A DNA stretch of 64,000 nucleotides from Pampus argenteus (GCA_036937835.1 CM072861.1:4504001-4568000), one strand, 5' to 3'. Positions 36,127 through 44,162 are shown, counted from the first letter of the stretch. Made by a program: numbers and translations. The notes: generated by a model from the sequence alone, not told the origin.

Positions 36127-36603
36127 GGTGGATTGGTTGGGTTGCATCCGTTGAATCTGGCCTTATTTTTTAATCCCTCGTTGCTGTGTCTTTGGAAGTT
36201 GAAGTTTAATTCAAAGAAGTGGAGTTTAGATTGGTTGCGTCGCCTTAATTATATTTAAATTAACATCTAAAAACTTGGGTTGAGCATTATCTCCTGCTTG
36301 TCATTGTGAAATGTGAAAAAATATCCTGAATTAAAAGCTGAGAAATACCCCGACAGATTTCCTCTATACTGTGTCTTTCCCTGTCAGGTGGAGGAGACCG
36401 AGGAAGAGGAGGATATTACACAAACGGACGAGGAGGCTGACGAAGATGACCAGTTTGACGTCATCCCGCAGTACTCGGAGAGGGCCACCATCTCCAACCT
36501 GGGCTCCTCTGTGGCTGGAGGGGCTGCATCCTTCACCACTGGCCCTCCTAAACCCATACTACTGCTGCTCCTGCTTCTATCTGCCTGCCTCAGCTGGGGG
36601 TAG
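6810..36603 (+). CDS. gfra3: GDNF-family receptor alpha, GFRA3-like, eight coding exons (453 aa)
   Basis: GFRA proteins are GPI-anchored cell-surface co-receptors that bind GDNF-family ligands and present them to the RET tyrosine kinase; GFRA3 is the artemin receptor. Joining the eight exons gives 1362 nt, an open frame of 453 codons plus TAG. Residues 1 to about 18 are a hydrophobic signal peptide. Domain 1 (about 33-107) has 8 cysteines. Domains 2 and 3 (about 147-336) have 10 each, with the family signature CGERRRKTIVPSC. A proline-rich linker and an acidic stretch (384-403) precede a small-residue GPI omega region (422-430) and a leucine-rich tail (439-453). GFRA3-like marks are SPYDNT where other GFRAs have SPYEP, LSC in place of APWC in domain 3, CGERRR, CLRAY.GLIG, and no NAIQAFGNG block after domain 3. 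Parts of domain 2 and exon 5 look closer to GFRA4/GFRA1, so a divergent gfra4 is the alternative. Length is nearer GFRA1/2 (about 465) than mammalian GFRA3 (about 400). Family call near certain; paralogue about 0.7. Confidence 0.85.
7193..7220. repeat. (TA)n microsatellite
   Basis: Uninterrupted TA dinucleotides early in intron 1. Confidence 0.9.
7669..7708. repeat. (AC)n microsatellite after a poly-A run
   Basis: An A-run (about 7652-7669) passes directly into AC dinucleotides with one CG interruption, in intron 1. Confidence 0.9.
7709..10219. other. Intron 1, proximal part
   Basis: No exon recognised. Contains T-runs at about 8512-8552, a CA array at 8712-8735, a short 15-bp tandem duplication (gcagagctgcattt, 8345-8375) and a C-rich stretch at 9110-9160. 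Confidence 0.4.
10390..10458. repeat. (GA)n microsatellite
   Basis: About 69 bp of GA dinucleotides with a few interruptions, in intron 1. A looser GA-rich stretch continues at 10596-10640. Confidence 0.9.
10774..11063 (+). repeat. Dispersed fish repeat bounded by (GT)n arrays
   Basis: A (GT)n array at 10774-10800 runs into accaggtattcctcatgttg, ggggactcgcctccgttacg, gggacaaaaagcaagtcc and a degenerate ttaggg/aaggtt-rich core, then ends in a second (GT)n array at 11023-11063. I recognise this arrangement as a recurrent unit of fish genomes. A further GT array lies at 11252-11276. Confidence 0.7.
11975..12275 (+). repeat. Degenerate copy of the 1996-2520 repeat family
   Basis: Shares gatctgatggtggcattaca and gattcatcctctgggga with the family and carries a G-rich expansion at 12195-12221. 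It sits in intron 1. Confidence 0.5.
12350..12540. repeat. Nested direct and inverted duplication
   Basis: A perfect 47-bp direct repeat lies at 12398-12444 and 12494-12540 (offset 96 bp), including a TA run and gtggacagcagtg. Between them, 12447-12469 and 12474-12496 form a hairpin with 23-bp arms, one mismatch and a 4-nt loop. The arm at 12447-12469 is also the exact reverse complement of 12350-12372. No transposase or known element explains it. Confidence 0.85.
12541..16700. other. Intron 1, central part
   Basis: No exon or named repeat recognised. Two notable spots are an RFX-like X-box at 14258-14271 and a high-complexity stretch at 15290-15450, reported as a candidate conserved element. 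Confidence 0.4.
14258..14271. promoter_or_regulatory. RFX X-box-like motif
   Basis: GTTGCCATGGTAAT differs by one base from the palindromic RFX consensus GTTGCCATGGTAAC. It lies in intron 1. A single motif match is weak evidence of binding. Confidence 0.3.
16700..16835 (+). repeat. Dispersed repeat carrying a CTCF-like motif
   Basis: The run from actgcagccagccaccaggg through gggcgatcaagatg to atatttatatatagtctgtg is one I recognise as a common fish repeat. Inside it, 16773-16786 reads GCCACCAGGGGGCG, which matches the core CTCF recognition motif. Copy is incomplete: the segment after agatg is shortened. Confidence 0.65.
16983..17345 (+). repeat. Dispersed repeat, copy A (pair with 53640-53990)
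   Basis: Matches the second copy over most of its length. Both begin AAGTCC followed by ACTCAAAAAT, and both share GCATGAT.TGTGA.ATCACA and CTAGT.TGGAGCCAATC, then an ACTTACACAAG/ATTTACACAAG block. The open frames seen here on either strand are repeat-derived and not recognised as protein. Confidence 0.7.
17346..19190. other. Intron 1, microsatellite-rich part
   Basis: Contains a TA array at 17781-17805 and GT arrays at 18293-18317, 18511-18534 and 18711-18743, followed by a pyrimidine-rich stretch (18870-18960). A 267-codon open frame over this region is produced by the GT arrays and is not taken as a gene. Confidence 0.6.
19197..19480 (+). mobile_element. Left part of a probable non-autonomous DNA transposon
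   Basis: Begins gggtgctttcacacct and continues with a gttcaaatgaatttaggttc block, a start I know from hAT-like non-autonomous elements in fish. No matching right terminal repeat was found, so the right border is unknown. The copy may extend to about 19870 or be truncated. Confidence 0.4.
19481..21790. other. Intron 1, distal part
   Basis: No exon recognised before exon 2. Holds poly-A (about 20072-20090) and poly-T (20648-20663) runs, a short repeat at 20480-20570 built of ataattatgac/tctcat units, and ends in the long pyrimidine tract that serves exon 2. Confidence 0.4.
20480..20570. repeat. Short imperfect repeat of 'tctca(t)aattatgac' units
   Basis: Alternating cataattatgacttattatc and tctcattattttgagatcc units give several small imperfect inverted and direct repeats. 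I recognise this as a frequent fish repeat motif, with no known function. Confidence 0.45.
21791..22087 (+). CDS. gfra3: GFRA exon 2: cysteine-rich domain 1
   Basis: 297 nt, phase 1 to 1, residues 14-112. It follows a long pyrimidine tract ending ctcag and ends at CCAG|gtcagt. Eight cysteines have GFRA domain-1 spacing (TDC, RVC, PRC, ELC, AEC, LACKC, EQC) and end in the conserved CLRIYW block. The presence of domain 1 argues against the short mammalian GFRA4 type, which lacks it. Third codon positions are strongly G/C in the middle of the exon, unlike the flanking AT-rich introns. Confidence 0.92.
22800..23100 (+). mobile_element. One-armed copy of the inverted-repeat element seen at 57529
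   Basis: The stretch from about 22930 (gtaatgaaagatgtcaccca) through tttttggacaacaactgtgg to ctgatacacac matches the right half of the element at 57529-57976. At its tip the short ACAC has grown into an (AC)n array at 23045-23078. The left arm is not seen. It lies in intron 2. Confidence 0.65.
23101..26148. other. Intron 2, remainder
   Basis: Contains CA arrays at 23333-23354 and 23410-23452 and an A-run at 23857-23870. Apart from the dispersed repeat at 24340-24830 nothing else is recognised. It ends in a T-rich tract before exon 3. Confidence 0.4.
24340..24830 (-). repeat. Reverse-strand copy of the 1996-2520 repeat family
   Basis: Read on the minus strand it shares the family blocks. On the plus strand they appear as tgcatcaccagcaggttgac, acattcatggtcctcacggg, ctagtcttttcctctagtcg and ttagtgctaatcagcaaatg. 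It ends in a gttagcatgctagcacatgc module also seen near 55440. It sits in intron 2. Confidence 0.7.
26149..26220 (+). CDS. gfra3: GFRA exon 3: 72-nt linker exon between domains 1 and 2
   Basis: Short in-frame exon, phase 1 to 1, residues 113-136, reading EDELEISPYDNTLMDTR and then MASLVA. The SPY motif is shared across GFRAs after domain 1. Here it is followed by D-N-T, as in GFRA3-type SPYEDT, rather than E-P as in GFRA1, 2 and 4. Borders are ttctctag| and |gtaaaa. Because length is a multiple of three, skipping it would keep the frame. Confidence 0.88.
26221..27398. other. Intron 3
   Basis: No exon or named repeat. The frame of exon 3 stays open into this intron until 26462, so retention would add about 80 residues and stop before domain 2. 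Confidence 0.5.
27399..27753 (+). CDS. gfra3: GFRA exon 4: cysteine-rich domain 2
   Basis: 355 nt, enters in phase 1 and leaves in phase 2, residues 137-254. Domain 2 is the main ligand-binding domain of GFRAs. It contains QCLKAAQDC, KCHRALRRF, LFCPC, CGERRRKTIVPSCSY and DSCRQDDLCR, all recognisable family blocks, with ten cysteines in register before the DSC/LCR pair at the domain 2-3 junction. Acceptor cccatcag|, donor CAG|gttaga. This is the exon that makes the family assignment unambiguous. Confidence 0.95.
27754..28685. other. Intron 4
   Basis: 932 bp with no recognised feature other than splice signals. Confidence 0.5.
28686..28795 (+). CDS. gfra3: GFRA exon 5: first half of domain 3
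   Basis: 110 nt, phase 2 to 1, residues 255-291. It reads SRLADFLQNCQPS and then CLRAYAGLIG. The 110-nt size and both phases match what I know of the vertebrate GFRA gene structure. NCQPS and TASGC resemble GFRA4, whereas CLRAY.GLIG resembles GFRA3. Acceptor ttgccag|, donor ATTG|gtacgg. Confidence 0.92.
28796..30555. other. Intron 5
   Basis: 1760 bp. A G-rich patch follows the donor (28800-28830). A tiny telomere-like gggttagggttagg run lies near 30126, next to a short GT array. Nothing else recognised. Confidence 0.45.
30556..30690 (+). CDS. gfra3: GFRA exon 6: second half of domain 3
   Basis: 135 nt, phase 1 to 1, residues 292-336. Begins TIMTPNYISN, the conserved M-T-P-N block. The next cysteine is in VSLSCNC, where GFRA1, 2 and 4 have APWC; loss of the tryptophan is a GFRA3-type feature. 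It holds the only clear N-glycosylation sequon I noticed (N-S-S in ISNSSV). SSGNQWQDC and FTHNTCL complete the domain. Acceptor acctttag|, donor CTGC|gtgagt. Confidence 0.92.
31060..31155 (+). repeat. Dispersed fish repeat fragment
   Basis: The run ctgtttccccctccttccag followed by tctttatgctaagctaac is a widespread fish repeat. It lies in intron 6. A reverse-strand relative is at 42715-42800. Confidence 0.6.
31621..31672. repeat. (CACG)n to (CA)n microsatellite near an acceptor
   Basis: Lies in intron 6 and ends 29 bp before the acceptor of exon 7, where a length change could alter splicing. Confidence 0.9.
31702..31838 (+). CDS. gfra3: GFRA exon 7: proline-rich linker
   Basis: 137 nt, phase 1 to 0, residues 337-382. 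It encodes NSITWMGSPGSLPAD followed by a proline-rich run (TPPPAPRPSP) and a polar end (NNHLPEHNDI). In GFRA1, 2 and 4 the same place holds a conserved NAIQAFGNG block, which is absent here. Borders catccag| and ATC|gtgagt. A long (CA)n array lies immediately upstream in intron 6, close to the acceptor. Confidence 0.85.
31839..36387. other. Intron 7
   Basis: 4549 bp. Contains T-rich runs (31976-32040), GT/CA arrays at 33535-33563 and 36095-36124, a candidate conserved element at 33595-33775, a CT array and a pyrimidine block (33780-34160). No exon recognised. Confidence 0.5.
33780..34160. repeat. Pyrimidine-rich block with (CT)n and (CCCCT)n
   Basis: A CT array at 33780-33802 is followed by a pyrimidine-biased stretch, including cttccttccttcc near 33987 and repeated CCCCT units at 34110-34156. 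The minus strand there has many runs of four to six G, so G-quadruplexes are possible. Confidence 0.75.
36388..36603 (+). CDS. gfra3: GFRA exon 8: acidic stretch, GPI-anchor signal, stop
   Basis: 216 nt including TAG, enters in phase 0, residues 383-453. It starts with about 20 mostly acidic residues (VEETEEEEDITQTDEEADED), then a serine/glycine/alanine region suited to GPI attachment (SSVAGGAAS), then PKPILLLLLLLSACLSWG. The C-terminal hydrophobic run with no cytoplasmic tail is as expected of a GPI-anchored GFRA. The acidic stretch is not something I recognise from other GFRAs. Acceptor ccctgtcag|. Confidence 0.88.
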   Translation: MEETEEEEDITQTDEEADEDDQFDVIPQYSERATISNLGSSVAGGAASFTTGPPKPILLLLLLLSACLSWG

Positions 36604-36625
36604 GACAGAGGATACAGAGAAGACA

Positions 36626-36656
<31 letters not shown>

Positions 36657-37020
36657 TTGCACGCACAGACACTGGACCTGCCAACAATCCTGGACTGACT
36701 GCTGTAAAATACTAAGAGACGTAGTGAAGAAACGGACTTCACCTTTCGTCAGTAGCATCCCGTTCATCCCCCACTCCTGCCCTTGCGTCCATCCTTTTCT
36801 GTTTATTTAAAAATGGCACTTTGTTGAACACCTGACTGCAGCTGCAGTGGTGCGTCTCTCTCTCTTGGTCGTATTAGAGTGTTCACATGCAATGAGCATA
36901 ATGTAGCTGTTCCTGTTACAGGTCAAGAGAAATGAATTGTTAGTTTGAGTGGTTTGCACTGTTAGATATTAGCAGGCCAAGGTGTGTTAGCGCAATAAAA
37001 CACTGGCGTGGAGTGGAGAA
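36604..37020 (+). other. Probable 3' UTR of the GFRA gene
   Basis: Follows the TAG stop. It contains a (CA)n microsatellite at 36622-36656, so transcripts would carry a polymorphic CA run 20 nt after the stop. The first AATAAA is at 36994-36999; others are at 37053-37058 and 37450-37455. The end is therefore uncertain, and the first signal is taken as the simplest choice. Confidence 0.5.
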
Positions 37021-38870
37021 ACTGTTCATGTTAGCATACATAGCAACATATGAATAAAATGTTAACATTATGAAATGATGAAGCAACTATTTACAAGGGA
37101 GCTGTAGCTAGCACAGTTTGTCTGGTTTAACTTGATGGCTAGCTCCTACAAACATGTAACACAACAACAGTAGCTAAGTTAGGCTACATTTATCTGGCAT
37201 CCACACATCCAGTGTTGGAAAAACTGCTCCCAAGTCACAACAACTTGGATATTTTCCTGTTCTTCCCATTCTGATAGCATGATGTGAACTAATCCCTTTA
37301 CCATAGCTTACTGTAGCGTGCTAAAATATTGGCACATATCAAACATATTAGGAAACAAATGTTAGCCTATTAGCAACAAAGAGACACAACTACTGCTTTT
37401 TTTTTATTTCAATTTAAAATAATGCATCACTTGACTACTTTTTATGTTAAATAAAATCTTTTTCACTTAAAATAATGAACATTCCCAGGCTGACTAGCTA
37501 CCTTTTCCCCCACTATGCTGGCAATGTAATTAAATTGCTAGCTGTATACAGTTAGGCTACATGCTAAAGGCTCTTCACTTTGGCTCTTTGAAATAGACTT
37601 TTTACCTATGCTATCAGACTTAGCGAGTGATAAGGATACGCTATATAGCACAATAACACTTTAATCATGTAGACTGCTGTGGCTTCTCCTATATCATCCA
37701 ATACTTTTAAAGGTAAAGCAAAGGTAAAGAGAAAAAAAAAACCTGAAATGAACAGTAGGCCTACGTTTTATAGCTACATGTTGTCAAAGCTGCTAACGAG
37801 TCAGGATGCTCCGATGTGAACACCTCATACAGACACGCTCCACCACCACGGCTGCAGCAGGAACTTCTTGTGTGTTTCTTTTAACTTATTGATAGATGAT
37901 GATTTGTTCCGCCGGTTTGCGACTTACCTGTCTACGGGTCATCCTAACAATGACTGAAAGGGGAAGGGGCGTTGATATACGACGCATCGGTTAAACTTTA
38001 TCACGGTGATGAATGGAGCGATTCACCTGTCCCTATTCTACAGCCACGCGGAAATGACAGATGACACACTTGTCTCTCATTGTTTAATGAGCATCAAGTG
38101 CCACGTGTGTACATATGCAGGGATCAGGCAGAGAGACTGCAAAAAAAAAAAAATTAGGTAAAGCTTTGTTGTAATTTGAGTCTTTTCCAACTCCATACGC
38201 TACAGCCCTCCACACATACATTTGCACACATACTGCCTGCTACGTATTGAGCCCATGCAGCTCTTTCTTGCTTTATTGCTCTATCCCTGTCACTATCACC
38301 CTCCCCGGTGACTCGGGGCCGGGACCCGAGCTGCCACAGGCACCGATATGAATAAAGCCGTCATAATAAAAACAACACACTAGAAACAATATGAGCTCTA
38401 AAACAGCAGAACAAATCAAATAGCTCCCCAGCAGGCGAAAAACACACGCTACGTCTGACACTGAGGAAAAAAATGAAAAGAGTTCGAGAACAAGAGAGAG
38501 AGAGAGAGCGATGGAGGAGAAATTAAGACAGAAATAAGGCCAAGTCCCTGTGTGGTCTTTTTGCGTTTGATGTTTTACTTGTTTTTAGTTGGAAGACTGA
38601 TAATCAGTCCCTGACAACATCTCTTTATCATCTGACAGGCTCCTGGGGGAAGGACTGTGTGTGTTTGTGTCTGCGCGTGTGTGTGTGTGATAGAAATAGT
38701 GAGCTATAGCAAGAACAAAAAGGACCCTCAAGCACAAACACAACAGAGAATCGCCGGCTCTTGATTTTCTATGTCTTATAAATCTTTTGCTGACACTAAT
38801 TTATTTTTGCGTTCCTTTTCCTATTTCTGGGGAATGTGTAAAATGAACTTCCATCTGGCACGGACGCCAG
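37021..38870. other. Downstream intergenic DNA
   Basis: AT-rich, with repeated short gctagc/ttagcat words, A-runs at 37732-37741 and 38142-38153, and no recognised gene. Confidence 0.4.
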
Positions 38871-39690
38871 TGATGGTGGAAGGCAAGGAGACGGAGGAGG
38901 GAAGGAAGGTAGCAAGGAGACACAGAGAGGAGAGGGGAAGAGACAGAGGGAGTTCAAGCGAGAAGAGGCAAGCAGGGAGGAAGAAAGAAGGAAGTACAGA
39001 GAAGAGAAAGAGGAGTGGAGGGTAGGGGAGGGGAGAAAGAAGGGGGAGGTGAAAAGAGGTGGAAGGTAAGGAGAGGAGAGGAAAGGAAAGGAAAGGAAAG
39101 GAAAGGAAAGGAAAGGAAAGGAAAGGAAAGGAAAGGAAAGGAAAGGAAAGGAAAGGAAAGGAAAGGAAAGGAAAGGAAAGGAAAGGAAAGGAGGAAGGAA
39201 GAAAGGGGCAAAAGAAATTGGATAAAGAAAGACAGAAGCTGGGAAGGAAAGAAGTTAATAGATCTTGAACAAGCAGCAAGGATAAGAAGAGGAAAGAAAA
39301 GAGGTAAAGAAAAGAGAATATAGGAAAAGAAGAATGGTGAAGGAAGGATGTGAGGAGAGAAGGAAAAAACAAAATGCACAATATAGAATAAGAGGAATCA
39401 TGGAGAAAAAACAGGAAAGGAAAAGATGGAAGGGAGCAAAGAGGAAGTGGGAAGCTAAGAGAAGGAAAAGACAGTGAGGGTAGATGGAGTAAGAAAGAAG
39501 GAAAGAAAGAAGGAAGGGTAAAGGGAGGGGAGCAGAGGAAGGAGAGAAAATAAAAACAGAGAAAGAGGAAAATAAGGAGAAAAGGAAATGGAAGGTGAAA
39601 AGGAGAAGGAGGAAGAGGATGTTTGTGAGTAAAGTTTGTTCCACTCAGGAAACAAACTACAAAGGGAAAGAAGGGAAGAGGAGAGAGATG
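38870..39690. repeat. Polypurine tract of about 0.8 kb with a (GGAAA)n array
   Basis: The + strand is almost all A and G throughout. At about 39072-39192 a near-perfect pentanucleotide array gaaag/gaaag repeats more than 20 times. Long open frames on both strands here are by-products of the skewed composition. Confidence 0.9.
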
Positions 39691-39774
39691 GAGAGAGAAG
39701 TGACAGGTGTGCAGTGTACTTTAACCTCTCTTTCTCTTTCCTCACTCACTGCTGTTGCTCACAACTGCAGAGAA

Positions 39775-39821
39775 ACACACACCTACACACACACACACAC
39801 ACCTACACACACACACACACA
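39775..39821. repeat. (AC)n microsatellite with CT interruptions
   Basis: Two AC runs joined by acctac units. Confidence 0.9.
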
Positions 39822-40944
39822 ATCTGAAAGGCCGTTCGGTCTGAACACACCCCTCAGACAAAGCGCCTGTCAATCAGTGAAACAGCGATAAGAGACAGAG
39901 TGAAGCTCGGTCGGCTCACATTCAGCAGACTGAAGAGTAAACACTGTTCTGTGAGCACAAGTTTGCCAAAGTATTGACTAAGAGTGATAAACTGCAATCA
40001 AGCACTGTAATCTACCAGATGATACTGATTACAATGAAACATTCATTGACTGTAATAACTGCAGAGTGTTTTCATTAAGCTTTACACACCGTGGGCACCT
40101 CAAAAACATCAGACTGCGGTCACTGGCGTCACATTCAGGTTGGTGAAATGTTTCACTGTCAACAAATTCCTAAAAAACCCACACCAAAAATGAATATCGT
40201 TCTAAGAAGTAGTGTGTGTGTGTGTGTGTGTATCGTACCATTCCTCTGTGCCATAGGCTATACATGCACACACTGTCCTGCTGCCAGAAATACTCACTAG
40301 AGCACCAAATGTAGATTCATCCGCTGCTGAAAATAGTTCCCAATAAATGCACTTTATTTTCCTTCCGTTTGACTAACGGTTTAGATTTACATGTTCAGAC
40401 GTGTCATTATCTCAATCCCAACCAGGATGTTGCTGTTTCCAATTGATAATTGCAACATAAAATAGTCTGAATCTGTTGAAATGTTTTTTAAAGGGAAAAC
40501 TGTTAACTGTTTAACGAGCTCATTAACAATCATAACAAGTAATAAATAGTTTAATAAGAGTAAAAAAAATGATTATTGGTTTCAGTATAGATTAGTCTCA
40601 GTTGAATGTGCAGTTTTGCCTCAGGCTGTGTGGCTCTCCTAACAAACTCCATGAACCCAAAAGTTGACTGGAGGTATATTTCAGCAGCCCCACCTCCACC
40701 CAGCACCCACCTCCACCCAGCACCCACCTGTAGGCTCTAAGTTACAACAGTAGTATAGTAATTAATTCCACATGAGCTACTAACTGATATGAGTGCCTCG
40801 CTAGAGCACACAAGTGAGCACAGTTTTTAGTAAATTACCTCTAAAGACGATGAGCAGTTTCTCCCCCATATTACACAGAATTAGATATAGCTAGGTTAGA
40901 CCCCACCCCATACACACACACACACACACACACACCTCCTACCA

Positions 40945-41165
40945 CCCAATAGTGAGGGTTAATTGAGATCAGCAGGGGAGGGCGGATGTCTGATTGACAT
41001 GGCCGGCGCGGCCTTTTACTGGGGCCCGTTGTTCCTTTTAATTGTTGCCACGGCTGTTTGTCATCGGGGCCGGCACCCAGTGGCAGGACGACAAGAGGGA
41101 TGGACGGAGACAGAAACAGAGGGAGTGGACACCGGTGATTTACATTAATATGTACTGAAATAAAC
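40945..41165. promoter_or_regulatory. Candidate conserved non-coding element
   Basis: High-complexity, GC-richer sequence between a CA array (40912-40935) and GA-rich DNA, with no convincing coding frame. It holds homeodomain/PBX-MEIS-like words (tgattgacat, tttaattgtt), a gccggcgcggcc block and ggggcccgttgttcctttta. Conservation is inferred from its texture only. Confidence 0.3.
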
Positions 41166-41730
41166 AAGCGGAGAAGCCATGCGTTAAATCAACTCAGAGG
41201 AAGAGAGAGATAGAGAAGGAAAGCCTCCAGGGTGAGAGGGGAATAGAGAAGGAGGATGTGTGTTTGAGTGTGTGCTCGGAAAAAAAATCCTCCTTTTTAT
41301 TGTTCTATTACCGTGCAGTAGATTTACACGCACGTAAGCACACACACTCACACTCACACACACCAGATTTAAGCATCTACTGTGTCTTTTTTTCTCTCTC
41401 TCTCTCTCTCACCAGTATTTTAGTATTCAAATCCATCATTGGCCTGACATGGGGATGCTGTCTCTCTCCTTTTCCTCTCCGTCTATGTCTCTCTCTCTCC
41501 ATGCTACTGCACATACACGGCATCCAAATGGAAGATAAAGACAGAGCAGGGGGAAAAACAAACTCCACAGCAGGCAGAGCTTTATCCAAAGAGATAAAGC
41601 AGTGGAATAAAGCGGCGACAGAGAGATATAGAAGAAGTGGGAAGGATGCAAAGAGAGGAGAGAAAAAGGAGAAAAGAGCAGAAATGAAAATGGGAGTGGG
41701 GAAAAACAGTGAAGGCAGGAAGGAAAAGGA

Positions 41731-41739
41731 GTGTGTGTC

Positions 41740-41775
<36 letters not shown>

Positions 41776-41998
41776 TAGAGGAGTAGAGAGAGATGTGTGT
41801 ATATGTGTGTGTGTGTGTGTGTTGCAGTGTGTCACGGCTGAAGCTTGAACCTCCCTGCTCCATTTCACACTCTGTAGGTCCTGACGCATCGGCGCTCAAA
41901 GACACACACGCAGTCACACACACAGACACACACAGGCTCCGTTCTTCTTTTTCGATTTCTATTTCGCTTACACACACACACACACACACACACACACT
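41731..41998. repeat. Compound microsatellite cluster
   Basis: GT array 41731-41762, GA array 41763-41793, GT array 41793-41822 and CA array 41970-41998. Open frames up to about 196 codons across this area come from these arrays. Confidence 0.9.
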
Positions 41999-41999
41999 C

Positions 42000-43830
42000 A
42001 TTCGCCACCGTTTCTCAGTCATGCATGCGGATAAACAAAGATGCACATACACACAGTCACAGTCACTAAACTGAAATTCCTGCAGCTTTTGCCCTTGACT
42101 CTCTCTGCTTCTTGGATCCCTGCTTTCAGTCTATTACACTGGGTTCAGCAAATATTAAAGGAAAAGTCCCCTCTAAAAATGGAGATGCTTTGCGGTGCAT
42201 TTTTTCCTCTCAGGCTGCTTCCTGCCATTTTGTACCAACTTTCATTCAGTGAGAAATTCTGAACAGAGACAGAAAGAGGTGATACAACAAAAAAGGTAAA
42301 TAACTGAATGTACTGAATGTCACATGACATAAGATCTATCTAGGGGAATGTTCTTTAATTGAATTCATCTAAAAACATGTTTTCTGGGTTTTGGGAACTA
42401 ACCGGGAACTGTATGGGATTGTGTCATTCTTCGATGGGACTATTCTTTGCTAGTCTGAAATCCACGACCCTATCTCAGAACCTACACAAAAAGTTATTAA
42501 AACATTATAATGTTTTTTTTTTTTTTTTCCTGCAAAATGTCAAATATGTTTTGCTAACAGTGGTCCTCATGCTGTTGTATTGTGGTACAATTCTAAGTGA
42601 GAACATGTGTGTGTTTGTTTTTATTTGGGTGAACTAACCCTTTTTAAATCTCTATATTTCTGAGCAAAATTTCTTTTTACATTTTTACTTTTACTACGGG
42701 ATATCGTTTTCATGTTTGCGTATCCGTCGATATGTGTAGCCTAGCTTAGCGCAGACGCTGGAAGTACTGTATGGGGAAATATAACAGCTAAAAATGAAAC
42801 ATTATGGTAGTTGTAGGTTGACTAATATTAGTCTGAGTTATATCTTGACTAATATTAGCAGAGCACAGCGGCTGCACGCCAGTTTAATGTAAATAAAATG
42901 CTAAGCCGCTAATGCTATAATGAAGGCTTGAAGTTTCCAGCTGCTTTCAACGCTTGTGCTAAGCTAGGCTAAGTTGTCAAACGAGGGGGTCTAATGTAAC
43001 GTGTATTTGGCAACTTTTTATGGTAAAATGTAATCAAATGCATCAGTTTTTAGCAGTTAGGAAACAGACTACGATGGGGCACCCAAAAATTCCACACTAC
43101 TATAGACAAGATGTGACACTGTGATACTTAATGATAAAAAAACACACAGTGTAACAGGAGAACAAGTAGAGACATGTCACAAAGTCAGAAAAACACAGTG
43201 TACTGAATCCAGTAAGGGTGTGTTATATTTATTATGTAGCCTTTTCAAAATGTCATTTTTCAACAGACTGAAATTGGTTATCGGCTCCTTGAGGCAAGCT
43301 GAGTCAGGTTTTTCTGGTTCACTTCGGTTACACATATGGCCTGAAAAGATGAAAAGATGCTAGGTTGCCGTGGTGAGAGAAGACCTCTAACCAGTGAGTG
43401 TACCTTAGATATGATACAAGCACAAAATGCACTGGTGTTGAGTGTGATGCAGCAGTGTTTTCATGTGTGCAGTAAGGGGACTTTGTTAAATTGGTATTGT
43501 TTTGTAATGATTTTGCTCAATTCCCAGACTTGTGTGACAATATGTATGTTGTTGCTTCAGTATTCGGATGTATAACCATCTACACTCTGTGACTGGGGTC
43601 ATTTCTATCTAATTAAATGTGTAGAGAATGAACTGGTCGGGACCTCCCGGAGTTTCTATCCTCTCACAGACTTTCTGGAGAATCACACAATCACTTCCCC
43701 GTATTGCACATAAATTGCCTTTTTATTTTTTATTTTTTTTCTTTAGACGAGCGCTTCTTGCAAAGTGTTTGTGTTTTTAAGCTGAATGTTTTTCCAGCCG
43801 ACACAGATGCACAAGCTTGTCACCGTCGGC
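42000..43830. other. Intergenic DNA, no gene recognised
   Basis: Contains a T-run at 42511-42529 and a reverse-strand relative of the 31060 repeat at about 42715-42800 (gcctagcttagcgcagacgc followed by tggaagtactgtatgggg). The rest is ordinary AT-rich sequence. Confidence 0.4.
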
Positions 43831-43834
43831 ATGC

Positions 43835-43848
43835 GTTGCCATGGTTAC
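43835..43848. promoter_or_regulatory. RFX X-box-like motif
   Basis: GTTGCCATGGTTAC closely matches the palindromic RFX X-box and lies in a GC-richer stretch (43800-43870) of otherwise AT-rich intergenic DNA. Confidence 0.35.
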
Positions 43849-44121
43849 CCGGGTCTCACCCAGGCTGCTGCACCCTGGGTGATCGCAAAAGGTAAATGGA
43901 GCTGAATGATCTTTCAGATGTCTGATTCTTTTCAATACACCAACACCTGGCAAGGGCGTGGCGGCCATGTTGATGCTCCCCAACACCCCCCCCCCTCAGC
44001 TTGACTGACTGACTGAACCCCTTCCCCAACTCCTCCCCTCCTCCCCACCTCTTATCCCGGCAGGTGCCTGGCTGAATGGGACATCATTGCCATGGAGATT
44101 GAGGCGATGACACTCGAACAT

Positions 44122-44162
44122 GCACACACACACACACACGAACACAAACACACACACACACA
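44122..44162. repeat. (AC)n microsatellite, interrupted
   Basis: AC runs broken by cgaacacaaa. Confidence 0.9.

Noticed and set aside
38821..39381. 186-codon minus-strand frame with a repeated FPFLS-type unit
   Set aside because: It is the translation of the (GGAAA)n array on the opposite strand and has no gene context.
41258..41848. 196-codon plus-strand frame
   Set aside because: Built from CA, GT, CT and GA arrays; a similar-length frame exists on the other strand for the same reason.
43740..43895. Possible exon after an acceptor-like ttctttag
   Set aside because: The translated product resembles no family and no partner exons were found; the stretch is better explained as GC-richer non-coding DNA with an RFX-like motif.
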